From Propionispira raffinosivorans DSM 20765 (GTDB taxonomy: Bacteria > Bacillota > Negativicutes > Selenomonadales > Selenomonadaceae), in NCBI RefSeq assembly GCF_000381065.1, contig NZ_KB905859.1, forward strand, positions 26,209-90,208: 64,000 nt of DNA, in the 5' to 3' direction. Every line of letters starts with the position of its first letter. Position 1 is the stretch's first letter. A program made the position numbers and the translations under genes. Under the pieces are notes generated by a model that was given only the letters and a program-made list of their open reading frames with translations, made no database searches and had not been told where the DNA came from. Positions 1 through 7,633 of this stretch are shown one piece after another.

Positions 1-836
1 AAAGCATAGTTTTGGTTTGCCGCTAATATTTTATCGCCGTCCTCTTTAGAAACAACAGGGTTCCTATTGAAATCCATTAAAGAAACTGCTTTCACAATTA
101 AAGGATTAGCTCCGGCATAATCAATATTAGATGGAGAATCCGACTTAGAATAACTAGCCAAACCATTCTTGATAATAGCACTATCGTCTACGTTTTTAGA
201 ATTATAAATTGTTCTACCAGAATTATCAAGAATATTTGGTGCCATTGCCCGTTCCAGTCCAAGGCCCCGGCAATCAATCACAACACCCGTAATAGCACCA
301 GCTGGCATTACCGTTGGTGCTGTTGCTGCGGGAGTAATGACTGCTGCTGGCACAACAGGAGTTTCCGTAACTGCAGGCACAGTGGTCGTTGGAGCAACCG
401 GATCACTTTGACTTGCAAAATCTGGCATAGCAACCTTATCTTGCCAAAGGGCAGATGCTAAACTGTTTCTCTGACCAAAAATCGGCATACAAAGTGTAAC
501 CTGGTAATTACCATTATCAAGCTGCTCTTCATCTGTAATTCGAGCATTGTTAATAGCACCAGATATTGCCGTTTTAATCGTATCTTTTTTTACTGCTAAT
601 TGTTGAACCGTCGTATGATTCTCGAGTTCTACGCCATAGACAATGCCTGCTAAATTGCGGTACGCATCTACGATTGCCGCACGCCGCGCAAGTGCGTCGC
701 CTTGTCCTGCAGTAACGGAAGCGGGTGCTGAACCAATTCCAATTGCTGTAATTGTATTACTGTTCCAATTAATATCCGAAGCGAAACACGTAGTCGATAA
801 AATCAATGAAAACAAAAGTATATATAGTTTTTTCAT
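1..836 (-). CDS. LPP20-family secreted envelope protein, 3' end outside window
   Basis: The gene starts with ATG at 836 and stays open to the window edge, so about 278 residues are visible and the C-terminus is missing. AAAGGA lies 11-14 bases upstream. The protein begins with a signal peptide (MKKLYILLFS, cleavage probably after CFA). An LPP20/FlgT-N-like segment follows, where an AIGIG stretch precedes an A-rich helix (DALARRAAIVDAYRNLAG) and GVEL. A Pro/Thr/Val/Ala-rich linker sits near residues 150-185. After it comes a domain with VVIDCRGLGLERAMAP, a pattern seen in LPP20-type proteins of Negativicutes as I remember them. It is the last visible gene of a minus-strand cluster with the two genes above it (29 bp gap). 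Its role is probably envelope or surface-structure assembly. The family call is by pattern only; function is unknown. Confidence 0.8.
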   Translation of the reverse strand, partial: MKKLYILLFSLILSTTCFASDINWNSNTITAIGIGSAPASVTAGQGDALARRAAIVDAYRNLAGIVYGVELENHTTVQQLAVKKDTIKTAISGAINNARITDEEQLDNGNYQVTLCMPIFGQRNSLASALWQDKVAMPDFASQSDPVAPTTTVPAVTETPVVPAAVITPAATAPTVMPAGAITGVVIDCRGLGLERAMAPNILDNSGRTIYNSKNVDDSAIIKNGLASYSKSDSPSNIDYAGANPLIVKAVSLMDFNRNPVVSKEDGDKILAANQNYA

Positions 837-865
837 AAAAAATCGCATCCTTTAAAATAAAATTA

Positions 866-1987
866 TTATTGCATATTTAAATCAATTGTACTATTGGTTA
901 TTTTCATAATTTGTGATGGCTGCTCTGTATCTTCTGTTACATAGGATGCGAGTGTTTGATTATCCCCTGTAAAACTAAGATCAATAACAGCTGCATTATT
1001 TCTAAATTCTCTAATGTAAACATCCTGTACACCAGATATATCGGTCAAATAATCTTTTAACAATGAAAGACTATTTTGATCTTTTATATTATGAACATAT
1101 ATCGTATAATTTTTCGAAGTACTCGCTGCATAATTTAATAGTTTGTTGGCGATATCATGCCCTGCTTTCTCTCCAGTTTTATATTTCGCATTATCAGCAG
1201 CTATTTTTTGTGTGATATCAATATTGGTTTCCTGATATGTGCCAAATTGGATTGCTTCACCTGTATCACACTTTGTCGTATTAATAGTAAGTGTAGCATC
1301 ATTCGCCTTCATTGGCACTTGTGTATCAAACTTAAGATCAATATCATTTGCCCTTATACTTCCAGTTACGATATAGTCTAGTTGTTCCTGCGTTCCCAAA
1401 AGACCAATGGTATTAAAATCACTCTTCGCTGCAGCAATTTTAAAGCGTTTAGTTTTCGTTGGGTTTAATTGATTCATATTAATAATATGAGAAAAACCTG
1501 ATTGATTTAGTACGGAAGCAATTGCCGTTTCCACGGCTACATCAGAGACCTTCATCGCATTATTTTGATTCAATACAACAATCCCAATCCGAGGATCATT
1601 GATGCCAACACGAATTGCTTTGACTTTGTCAAATCCAGACATAAGTTTTGCATTAGGTTCCATGTCAATGACTACTTTTGTTTTCACCATATATTGATCA
1701 CCATCATTGAGCGTTTGCAATACTTGATAACTTCTTATAAAACCATTGGAATGCGTGTAAATCTGGTCATGTGTCACTCTGGTATTATTAACATGTGTAC
1801 TGCTGTCAATTGTCATACCCGCAACATTTTCTAATGCATTGCGAAAAGAATCTTGTATTGCTGCTTTACGGGTTGGTCCAGTTCCTTCTGCAATATACTC
1901 TAATGCATATACCTGTGCATGCAGCGCTAAGAAAAAAATTGTACATAAAATGCAGTAAATTTTTTTACCATGGAGCCATATTATCAT
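866..1987 (-). CDS. FlgT-like secreted protein
   Basis: 373 residues with an N-terminal signal peptide (hydrophobic residues 10-24, cleavage probably after QVYA). The first 100 residues match the FlgT N-terminal/LPP20 pattern: GTGPTRKAAIQDSFRNALE followed by VAGMTIDS and a YQVL strand segment. The middle part (about 110-230) resembles the FlgT middle/CsgG-type fold, with RIGIVVLNQNNA and later DYIVTGSIRANDI, the same signature (YIVTGSI) found in the neighbouring CsgG-like protein. In Vibrio, FlgT builds the H-ring around the flagellar basal body in the outer membrane. Here no flagellar genes are visible, so an outer-envelope ring or secretion role is inference. It lies 73 bp after the CsgG-like gene and 29 bp before the LPP20 gene, probably in one operon. 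The start at 1987 has only a weak ribosome binding site. Confidence 0.75.
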   Translation of the reverse strand: MIIWLHGKKIYCILCTIFFLALHAQVYALEYIAEGTGPTRKAAIQDSFRNALENVAGMTIDSSTHVNNTRVTHDQIYTHSNGFIRSYQVLQTLNDGDQYMVKTKVVIDMEPNAKLMSGFDKVKAIRVGINDPRIGIVVLNQNNAMKVSDVAVETAIASVLNQSGFSHIINMNQLNPTKTKRFKIAAAKSDFNTIGLLGTQEQLDYIVTGSIRANDIDLKFDTQVPMKANDATLTINTTKCDTGEAIQFGTYQETNIDITQKIAADNAKYKTGEKAGHDIANKLLNYAASTSKNYTIYVHNIKDQNSLSLLKDYLTDISGVQDVYIREFRNNAAVIDLSFTGDNQTLASYVTEDTEQPSQIMKITNSTIDLNMQ

Positions 1988-2060
1988 TTTTGCACCAGCC
2001 TTTTTCTAATCTACACCTCCTTGTACATAAAATTCCTTTATCTAATGCAATGCTAAATCC

Positions 2061-2927
2061 CTATTGACTAGCTGCACTATCACCAATTTTTAAATTCCCT
2101 ATATCCCCGCTAGTAACTGTACCTATGGACATTTTGTTTTCTACACTGGTTATTGTAATCTGACAGACCAGCTTATGTTGTACACCTAAGACCTCTCCTG
2201 TCTTAGGATTACAAACTGCTTTACCATCTTTATATACCGTAAAAACCTGTCCCGGTATAACTTGCTTATTTGATCCAGCATCAATATATACGATATTACC
2301 GTCAATGCTTGCTATATGTACCGGAATTGGCGATTCATTTAGATTCTTATCTAAAATATCACTAATTTTTTGGGACACAGCTTTCGCCGTTTTCGTATAT
2401 TCGCTAAACTCTACTTTCCAGATTTTTTTACCTTTCTTATCTTTACCACGTACTTTATTGACAATTCCGTTTGTCGTATCAGCAAAGACAACACTCCCCG
2501 AAGTCGTATCAAGGATTTTCCAAAATACAATTATATTGATTTTTGCTTTATCTGCTGCAACATTCGACTGATCTGTAATATGCGAATCAGAAATACTACC
2601 TGTTACGATATAGTTGATTCCACTAATGCGGCCTAGCTGTGCCGCATTGTCTTTTGCTAGAAGCCCCATACGACTAAGGCCTTGTTCATTGAGAATTGCC
2701 GTTAAATCATCACGGTCAATGACATTTAGCTTGGAATTTTTCGATAATTCTGCTACGAGAGAATCCGTTATGAGCTGTTCCAGTCCACGTTGTCCCGAAA
2801 GGTTTTTAAAGGTAAGAACACCAACTGATTTTGGTTGTGCTGCATAACCAATTGTTGTAAAAAGAAATAAAAACCCTATAAAAAACAGCAATCCCACAAT
2901 TTGTTTGTTTTCTAGAATTTTTTTCAT
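2061..2927 (-). CDS. CsgG-family protein with FlgT-like C-terminal domain
   Basis: 288 residues. A signal peptide/transmembrane segment occupies residues 10-29 (cleavage near YAA). Residues 33-135 fit the CsgG domain: KSVGVLTFKNLSG, then LITDSLVAELSKNSKLNVIDR, ILNEQG and GINYIVTGSISDSH. From about residue 200 a small beta domain (IASIDGNIVYIDAG, VIPGQVFTVYKDG, CQITITSVENKMSIGTV) resembles the C-terminal domain of FlgT. There is no lipobox cysteine, unlike classical CsgG lipoproteins that form the curli secretion pore, so a pore-forming role should not be assumed. It is the first gene of the three-gene cluster and follows a 460-bp AT-rich intergenic region that must hold its promoter. AAGGGT lies upstream of the ATG. 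Confidence 0.8.
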   Translation of the reverse strand: MKKILENKQIVGLLFFIGFLFLFTTIGYAAQPKSVGVLTFKNLSGQRGLEQLITDSLVAELSKNSKLNVIDRDDLTAILNEQGLSRMGLLAKDNAAQLGRISGINYIVTGSISDSHITDQSNVAADKAKINIIVFWKILDTTSGSVVFADTTNGIVNKVRGKDKKGKKIWKVEFSEYTKTAKAVSQKISDILDKNLNESPIPVHIASIDGNIVYIDAGSNKQVIPGQVFTVYKDGKAVCNPKTGEVLGVQHKLVCQITITSVENKMSIGTVTSGDIGNLKIGDSAASQ

Positions 2928-3205
2928 TTGTATTACCCTTCTTTATTTAGTTTGATTTATTATTTATCCAAACAATCTTAAAAATATATGATCATCTGAA
3001 GTATATATATTAATATTATTTAATGCAATTATTGTTTTTTAGTTCAATTAATATTACTTAATTCAACTTATATATTACAATAATTTCAAAAAAAGTAAAG
3101 TCTTTTTTAGTATTCTTTGCTTTTTTAAGAATAAATGAACCTTTAGTCTGGTTTTTTTGATAAAACTTTTCTGAAATCAAAAAAAAATATATATTTAACA
3201 AAAAT

Positions 3206-3234
3206 AAAAAGAGCTCATCTTGTGAGCTCTTTTT
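3206..3234. terminator. Bidirectional rho-independent terminator in the 2928-3387 gap
   Basis: GAGCTCA at 3211-3217 pairs with TGAGCTC at 3223-3229 around a 5-base loop, with A5 before and T5 after, so it works in both directions. It follows the exporter gene on the minus strand after about 150 bp. The remainder of the 460-bp gap (2928-3205 and 3235-3387) is very AT-rich with long A and T tracts, and I see no gene in it. It must include the promoter of the CsgG-like gene. Confidence 0.8.
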
Positions 3235-3387
3235 CTAACCATATCTACAATATTTTAAATATCCATTAAATACATAAACGTATTTAAAATACAGGATAAA
3301 CCAAATCATATTTATTTAGATCCAATAAGCAATATTTCCTATATTTTTTATAATTAGTATGATAACAATTCAGATTTATCACAAAGA

Positions 3388-4494
3388 CTACGTAGTATCA
3401 TTACCACCAATTTTCAAAAGTTGATTACGAAACAGGACATCTTTTTTATTCAAATCCGGAAACTTGTCTTCAATTTCATCTAAAATACGCCCTAAATCCG
3501 AAAAGATAGCCCCAATTTCTGGAATAGGAAACTGTGTTGCATTTTGAATTGACAGGAAGTATCCCGAAAAATTAACCCTTGTTTCTCTGACTGCCATCAG
3601 CAGTGCATCATTTAACAAAGCTTTATTTTCACCATCAATCGTCCGGGCAAAAACAGTTAAACAAAGCTGGACATCATGGACGACTTGCTGAAACTGCTTC
3701 CATTCGATATCCAATTCGGCTAAATCAAGTAAGCTCCGGGAAATCCCTCTCACTTGAAGGCTGATATGTTCAAGCCGATTCATAACAAAAGAAAAATCAA
3801 CCATTTTGTCACGTTCTTGCCGACGAAACGGCGTATAACGAAAACTTTGCGTAACTTGAATAATCATAAAATGTTCTTTGCGAATTTGCTGAACTGCATT
3901 CCGGGCCTCATATAATCCAGCAGCTAAATCTTCTTTTGTTTCAGCCTTCCACAAACGTTCTAAATTACTAGTTAAGCACAATATAGATTGCATAACTGCT
4001 TTTTTAGCTAAAAAACTGGATGACTCCGCTGGACTCAAAATAATATTCAAGAAAACAGCAACCATAGCACCAATGATGGTTTCTTCAATTCGCCCAATCA
4101 TATAGCCCTGACTATGCCCATACTCGAGTACCAATAAAGTACTTACACCAATCTGCGAAATAATCTGTGGATGCAAATGAAAAACTCTGCCCACGGCAAT
4201 TCCCAACCCTATAATACAAAAAATGCTCCACGCATTGACAATAAAAAAAGAACTGAATGAACCACCAATCGTTACACCGACAATAACACCTAATATCCGA
4301 TATACACCTTTTTCTACGGAATCAGCAATAGTCACCTGCGTTGTTAAAATAGCTGCTAAAGGTGCAAAAATCGGATATGGATTTTCTGTTACACTGGAAG
4401 CAACAAACCAGGATAAACCTGCCGCTAATGCTATTTTAAAAACTTCTAAAGTAATACCTAATCGTCGTAAGATGTGGTTCACATCATACACCAT
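3388..4494 (-). CDS. Aromatic acid exporter (ArAE/FUSC)-type membrane protein
   Basis: 368 residues. The ATG at 4494 is chosen because AGGAGGAG lies 7 bases upstream; an in-frame extension to 4605 has no ribosome binding site. The N-terminal half (about 15-150) has 4-6 hydrophobic helices with the pattern of the aromatic acid exporter family (DUF939/FUSC-like): NPYPIFAPLAAILTTQVT, then a VEKGVYRILGVIVGVTIGG segment and an RIEETIIGAMVAVFLN segment. The C-terminal half is soluble and helical, probably cytoplasmic. Proteins of this family resemble the E. coli AaeB efflux protein, but substrates are known for few members. The gene is transcribed alone, divergent from mscL, with a terminator about 150 bp downstream. 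Confidence 0.85.
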   Translation of the reverse strand: MVYDVNHILRRLGITLEVFKIALAAGLSWFVASSVTENPYPIFAPLAAILTTQVTIADSVEKGVYRILGVIVGVTIGGSFSSFFIVNAWSIFCIIGLGIAVGRVFHLHPQIISQIGVSTLLVLEYGHSQGYMIGRIEETIIGAMVAVFLNIILSPAESSSFLAKKAVMQSILCLTSNLERLWKAETKEDLAAGLYEARNAVQQIRKEHFMIIQVTQSFRYTPFRRQERDKMVDFSFVMNRLEHISLQVRGISRSLLDLAELDIEWKQFQQVVHDVQLCLTVFARTIDGENKALLNDALLMAVRETRVNFSGYFLSIQNATQFPIPEIGAIFSDLGRILDEIEDKFPDLNKKDVLFRNQLLKIGGNDTT

Positions 4495-4806
4495 AAAAAA
4501 ACTCCTCCTATAAACCCTATGTGTTAAGCAGTAATGTAACTTTGAAAAATTTAGTAAAAAAACAAAATCATTTTTAATTATACCCCCCGCCGCGTAATTA
4601 TTCAATCAAAACACAGATTCGTATCGAACATTCTATTTAGATATCTGACATCCTCATATAAGAGGTTTTACCGTGTCTTTATATTTCAACAGCAGGATAT
4701 TGTCTACGCTTTAGAGAAATATAATTAAAGGCTCATCAAAAAACGATGAACCGTATTACTATGAATATGCATGAAATGTTATCGTATAAGGAGTGGTTCT
4801 ATTTCT

Positions 4807-5262
4807 ATGTTTATCGATGAATTTAAGAAATTTATCATGCGTGGCAACGTTTTAGATATGGCAATCGGGATTATTATCGGTGCCGCCTTTAATAAAATCG
4901 TCTCTTCATTTGTCTCAAATATTTTGATGCCGCCACTTGGTTTATTGGTCGGTAAAGTCGATTTTTCAAATTTATTCATCAACCTTTCTGGGGAAAAAGT
5001 ACAAACCATCGCCGAAGCACAAGCAGCTAACGTGCCAGTGATTGCCTATGGCTTGTTTCTAAATACAATTATTGATTTTTTAATTGTTTCATTTGCTATT
5101 TTTATTATGATTAAACAAATTAATCGTTTTGCAACAAAACAAGAAGAACCGCTGCCGAATACTCGAAAGTGTCCTTATTGCTTTTCAGAAATTCATGATT
5201 TGGCGACACGTTGTCCGCATTGTACCTCATCGTTAAACATGCAAGAATCAAAATCGCTTTAA
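4807..5262 (+). CDS. mscL: Large-conductance mechanosensitive channel with C-terminal zinc ribbon
   Basis: 151 residues. Start at ATG 4807 ([20 protein letters not shown] matches the conserved MscL N-terminus); AAGGAG at 4788-4793 is a little far upstream (13 bases). TM1 is at about residues 15-45 with the [16 protein letters not shown] pore-helix motif, and TM2 at about 75-100 ([19 protein letters not shown]). Opens under membrane tension to release solutes on hypo-osmotic shock. The usual charged cytoplasmic C-terminal bundle is followed by a CPYC-x9-10-CPHC zinc ribbon (about residues 119-138), which I recall in some MscL proteins but not in the E. coli one. The 312-bp gap to the divergent exporter gene holds both promoters; I see nothing else there. 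Confidence 0.95.
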   Translation: MFIDEFKKFIMRGNVLDMAIGIIIGAAFNKIVSSFVSNILMPPLGLLVGKVDFSNLFINLSGEKVQTIAEAQAANVPVIAYGLFLNTIIDFLIVSFAIFIMIKQINRFATKQEEPLPNTRKCPYCFSEIHDLATRCPHCTSSLNMQESKSL

Positions 5263-5354
5263 GCTTCTTCTAACGCGTTTCGATCTGAACTTCATTTTTA
5301 CTTGTAAAAACAAAATAGTCCCTAAAAGATTTTTATAGAAATGGAGAAAAAACC

Positions 5355-6467
5355 ATGCTTACAATTAAGGAACTGTATCAAAAAGCATTAAAAGAATCTA
5401 CGGGGAAAGAAGATTTTACGTATGATCCAAGTCAATTAAATTGTCTGTTTGAACCAAAGGAATATCCTATAACCTGGGAATTGAGTGATATCCTTACACC
5501 AGCAGGAATACCTTTATCGGGCACCACAATCACCAAAGACAGCTTGGCCGTTTTAAATGCTTTAGCCAGCCATAAAGGGAAACGTGCTTTTATTTTGATT
5601 GCACCAGCCTTTTTAGGACAATTTAGTGACCAAGTATCACCTGGAATGATCCGTACCGCTTTTAAGAAAATCGGTTTCAACGGACTGCTCGAAGTTGCTG
5701 TTTTTGCTGATATTCTTACACTACGCGAAGCCTTGGAATTTGACCATAATATCCATTCAAACAATGATTATCAGTTGACAAGCTGCTGCTGCCCTATGTG
5801 GATTGCTATGATCAAAAAATTATATACCGATTTAATGCCGCATGTGCCAGCAACTGTATCTCCCATGATTGCAGCTGGGCGAACCGTCAAGATACTGCAT
5901 CCAGATGCACTTACTGTTTTTGTCGGTCCGTGTATGGCCAAAAAAGCAGAAGCACGAGAAAAAGATATTGCTGGGGCTGTTGATTATGTATTAACATTTC
6001 AAGAAACAAAAGAATTATTTAAACTCTTACATGTAAATCTCACGCAAATGGAAGACAATGTAAAAGAGTTTTCTTCAAAAGCTGGTCGAATTTATGCTCG
6101 AACTGGCGGTGTTAGTGAAGCCGTAAAATCAACATTAGCTCGGCTTAGTCCAAACCGCCATATTGCAATACGGTCCCAGCAAGCTGACGGTGTCCCAGAT
6201 TGTAAGAAAATGATTACGGATTTAATTGGAGGAAAAACACAAGCAAACTTTTTTGAAGGTATGGGCTGCATAGGCGGTTGTGTGGGGGGACCAAAATCAT
6301 TACTTGAGCCAGATAAAGCACGCGACAAAGTAAATCAATATGGAGATAAAGCTATCTATGAAACACCTCTGGATAATCCTTATGTATTAGAGTTGTTATA
6401 CCGCCTCAATTTTACAACACTCGAAAGCCTCATGAGTGATAATGAATTCTTTACACGCAAATTTTAA
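5355..6467 (+). CDS. Stand-alone [FeFe]-hydrogenase-like H-cluster domain protein
   Basis: 370 residues; GGAG upstream of ATG 5355. It matches the large-subunit C-terminal domain of [FeFe] hydrogenases. All three H-cluster loops are recognisable but divergent: L1 TSCCCPMW (residues 142-149, with an extra Cys compared with the usual TSCCP), L2 GPCMAKKAE (191-199, Gly in place of the Met of MPCxxKK), and L3 EGMGCIGGCVGG (301-312). The four cluster-binding cysteines therefore appear present. There is no N-terminal ferredoxin-like iron-sulfur domain and no PAS domain, so electron wiring is not obvious. It may be a catalytic enzyme using an external partner, or a sensory/regulatory type of divergent [FeFe] hydrogenase. 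No maturases (HydE, HydF, HydG) are in the window. Monocistronic, ended by the hairpin at 6594. Confidence 0.8.
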   Translation: MLTIKELYQKALKESTGKEDFTYDPSQLNCLFEPKEYPITWELSDILTPAGIPLSGTTITKDSLAVLNALASHKGKRAFILIAPAFLGQFSDQVSPGMIRTAFKKIGFNGLLEVAVFADILTLREALEFDHNIHSNNDYQLTSCCCPMWIAMIKKLYTDLMPHVPATVSPMIAAGRTVKILHPDALTVFVGPCMAKKAEAREKDIAGAVDYVLTFQETKELFKLLHVNLTQMEDNVKEFSSKAGRIYARTGGVSEAVKSTLARLSPNRHIAIRSQQADGVPDCKKMITDLIGGKTQANFFEGMGCIGGCVGGPKSLLEPDKARDKVNQYGDKAIYETPLDNPYVLELLYRLNFTTLESLMSDNEFFTRKF

Positions 6468-6538
6468 ATATAATTTGCCGAAAGAACTTATAAGCTGATT
6501 ATTTTTTAATTCTTCTTCTTTTTTCCATATAATTGAGT

Positions 6539-6628
6539 TATAATATGTATTAAGTCATCGTGCAATTGACTAATTGATTTTTTCTACACTCTTGATCGTA
6601 TAGATGCCTTTCTATACGATCTTTTTTT
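6539..6628 (+). ncRNA. Possible small RNA, or 3' end of the hydrogenase transcript
   Basis: TATAAT at 6539-6544 could start a transcript near 6551. It would end at a perfect 11-bp hairpin (6594-6604 with 6611-6621, loop TGCCTT) followed by T7 (6622-6628), about 78 nt. No clear -35 box is seen, so the hairpin may simply be the hydrogenase terminator. It also contains the near-palindrome GTCA..TGCA..TGAC at about 6555-6571. The 359-bp gap 6468-6826 has no coding sequence I can support. Confidence 0.3.
6594..6628 (+). terminator. Rho-independent terminator after the hydrogenase-like gene
   Basis: An 11-bp perfect stem, 6-base loop and seven T residues, 127 bp past the stop codon of the hydrogenase-like gene. 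No other plus-strand gene lies between. Confidence 0.85.
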
Positions 6629-6663
6629 GTTTAAAATTTTATAACAGGAACGAAAAATTCCCA

Positions 6664-6693
6664 TTGCGTCCCCTCACATACACATGGTATAAT
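6664..6693 (+). promoter_or_regulatory. Orphan sigma-70-type promoter
   Basis: TTGCGT (6664-6669), an 18-bp spacer and a perfect TATAAT (6688-6693) on the plus strand. No gene follows: 29 bases further on begins the hairpin at 6722-6747, with a T-rich run. The product would be a transcript of about 50 nt. Confidence 0.4.
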
Positions 6694-6721
6694 GTATGTA
6701 ATAAATATTTCTCAATCCTTA

Positions 6722-6753
6722 CCTGCATTGGCTGCCACCAGTGCAGGCTTTTT
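6722..6753 (+). terminator. Terminator-like hairpin ending a short orphan transcript
   Basis: CCTGCATTGG (6722-6731) pairs with CCAGTGCAGG (6738-6747) with one G-T pair and a 6-base loop, followed by CTTTTTA. Confidence 0.6.
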
Positions 6754-6770
6754 ATTATAAAACATACATA

Positions 6771-6815
6771 AAAACGGACGAAACAAGCCTGAAATGCTTG
6801 TTTCGTCCGTTTTTT
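6771..6815 (-). terminator. Strong terminator of the mutS-mutL-methyltransferase operon
   Basis: A stem of about 17 bp (AAAACGGACGAAACAAGC at 6771-6788 with its complement at 6796-6813), loop CTGAAAT, and T-rich sequence on the minus strand. It lies immediately after the methyltransferase stop codon. The A/T flanks also make it usable in the plus direction. Confidence 0.9.
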
Positions 6816-6826
6816 AGTTTTCCAAA

Positions 6827-7630
6827 TTACGAATTTGGTTTTATGTCAATGATACCATAATGAACATGGCTGTATTTCCCGCCAACAACCCTGTTTGCGC
6901 CCAAACGCACAAATTCAAGACTTCGACTATTTTCTTTCATGACCACACATTTTCTTGCCACTCGCCTGGCTTCGTTGATTGCCTCTATCGTAACAGCACG
7001 ATGATCAGCAAGGGCACGTAAAGGCAATAGATGCAAACTTTCTTTAAGGGGATGACGAAACATCGGATCAAAGTAAACAACATCAAAACTTTTATCTGGC
7101 AGCAATTTTAAATAGTTTCCATATTCTTGCTGGCTGACCTCAATCCGTTTCATAGCCGCCTGTAAACCGAGTGGTTCTAGCGTTGAAAAATTTTTCAGAC
7201 CATCCTGAACAACTGCCGCCATAAGTACCTTGGCTTCAAGACCAACAACTCGCCCCCTTACTCCAACAACAAAGCTTGCGATAATTGCATCGGAAGCCAT
7301 CCCCAATGTGCAGTCAAGAACTTCCATTCCGGCTTTCAACTGCATAGCCTCAATCATATTATCCTTCTGCCCCTTGAGCAAATTTTTCAATCGAAGCTGG
7401 GCCATATTCGGATGGAAAAAAAAGTCACCTTCCGGCGTAGCTAAAACAAGCCCTGTTTTCTTAACAACTAAAACAAACGGGGTCTGGTAAGTCGTTTGAA
7501 TACTCTCAATTGATAAATTTTCCCGGGCAATAAATAAAAGATTCAATTCGGCTGCTTTTTGTTTTGCAGTTTGCACTACCATTGCATTATATTTGTGACC
7601 TGTCGTCACAATACATTGTATCGACTGCAT
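6827..7630 (-). CDS. Class I SAM-dependent methyltransferase (RsmJ-like family)
   Basis: 267 residues. Starts 3 bp after the mutL stop, with AAAGGA inside the mutL end as ribosome binding site. The SAM-binding motif I is VLDCTLGMASDA (about residues 105-116), followed by an acidic strand end in VVGLEA. The catalytic-type motif is VVYFDPMF (about 190-197). The family (DUF548/RsmJ-like) includes E. coli RsmJ, which makes m2G in 16S rRNA. The N-terminal 90 residues differ from RsmJ, with a TGHKYN start, so the rRNA target is not certain. Co-transcribed with mutS and mutL by close spacing and followed by a strong terminator. Confidence 0.85.
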   Translation of the reverse strand: MQSIQCIVTTGHKYNAMVVQTAKQKAAELNLLFIARENLSIESIQTTYQTPFVLVVKKTGLVLATPEGDFFFHPNMAQLRLKNLLKGQKDNMIEAMQLKAGMEVLDCTLGMASDAIIASFVVGVRGRVVGLEAKVLMAAVVQDGLKNFSTLEPLGLQAAMKRIEVSQQEYGNYLKLLPDKSFDVVYFDPMFRHPLKESLHLLPLRALADHRAVTIEAINEARRVARKCVVMKENSRSLEFVRLGANRVVGGKYSHVHYGIIDIKPNS

Positions 7631-7633
7631 CGA

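Noticed and set aside
643..855. Plus-strand frame opposite the LPP20 gene
   Set aside because: The minus strand has signal peptide, ribosome binding site and family motif; the plus frame has none.
4495..4605. Upstream extension of the exporter gene by 37 codons
   Set aside because: The strong AGGAGGAG site lies within that stretch and points to ATG 4494.
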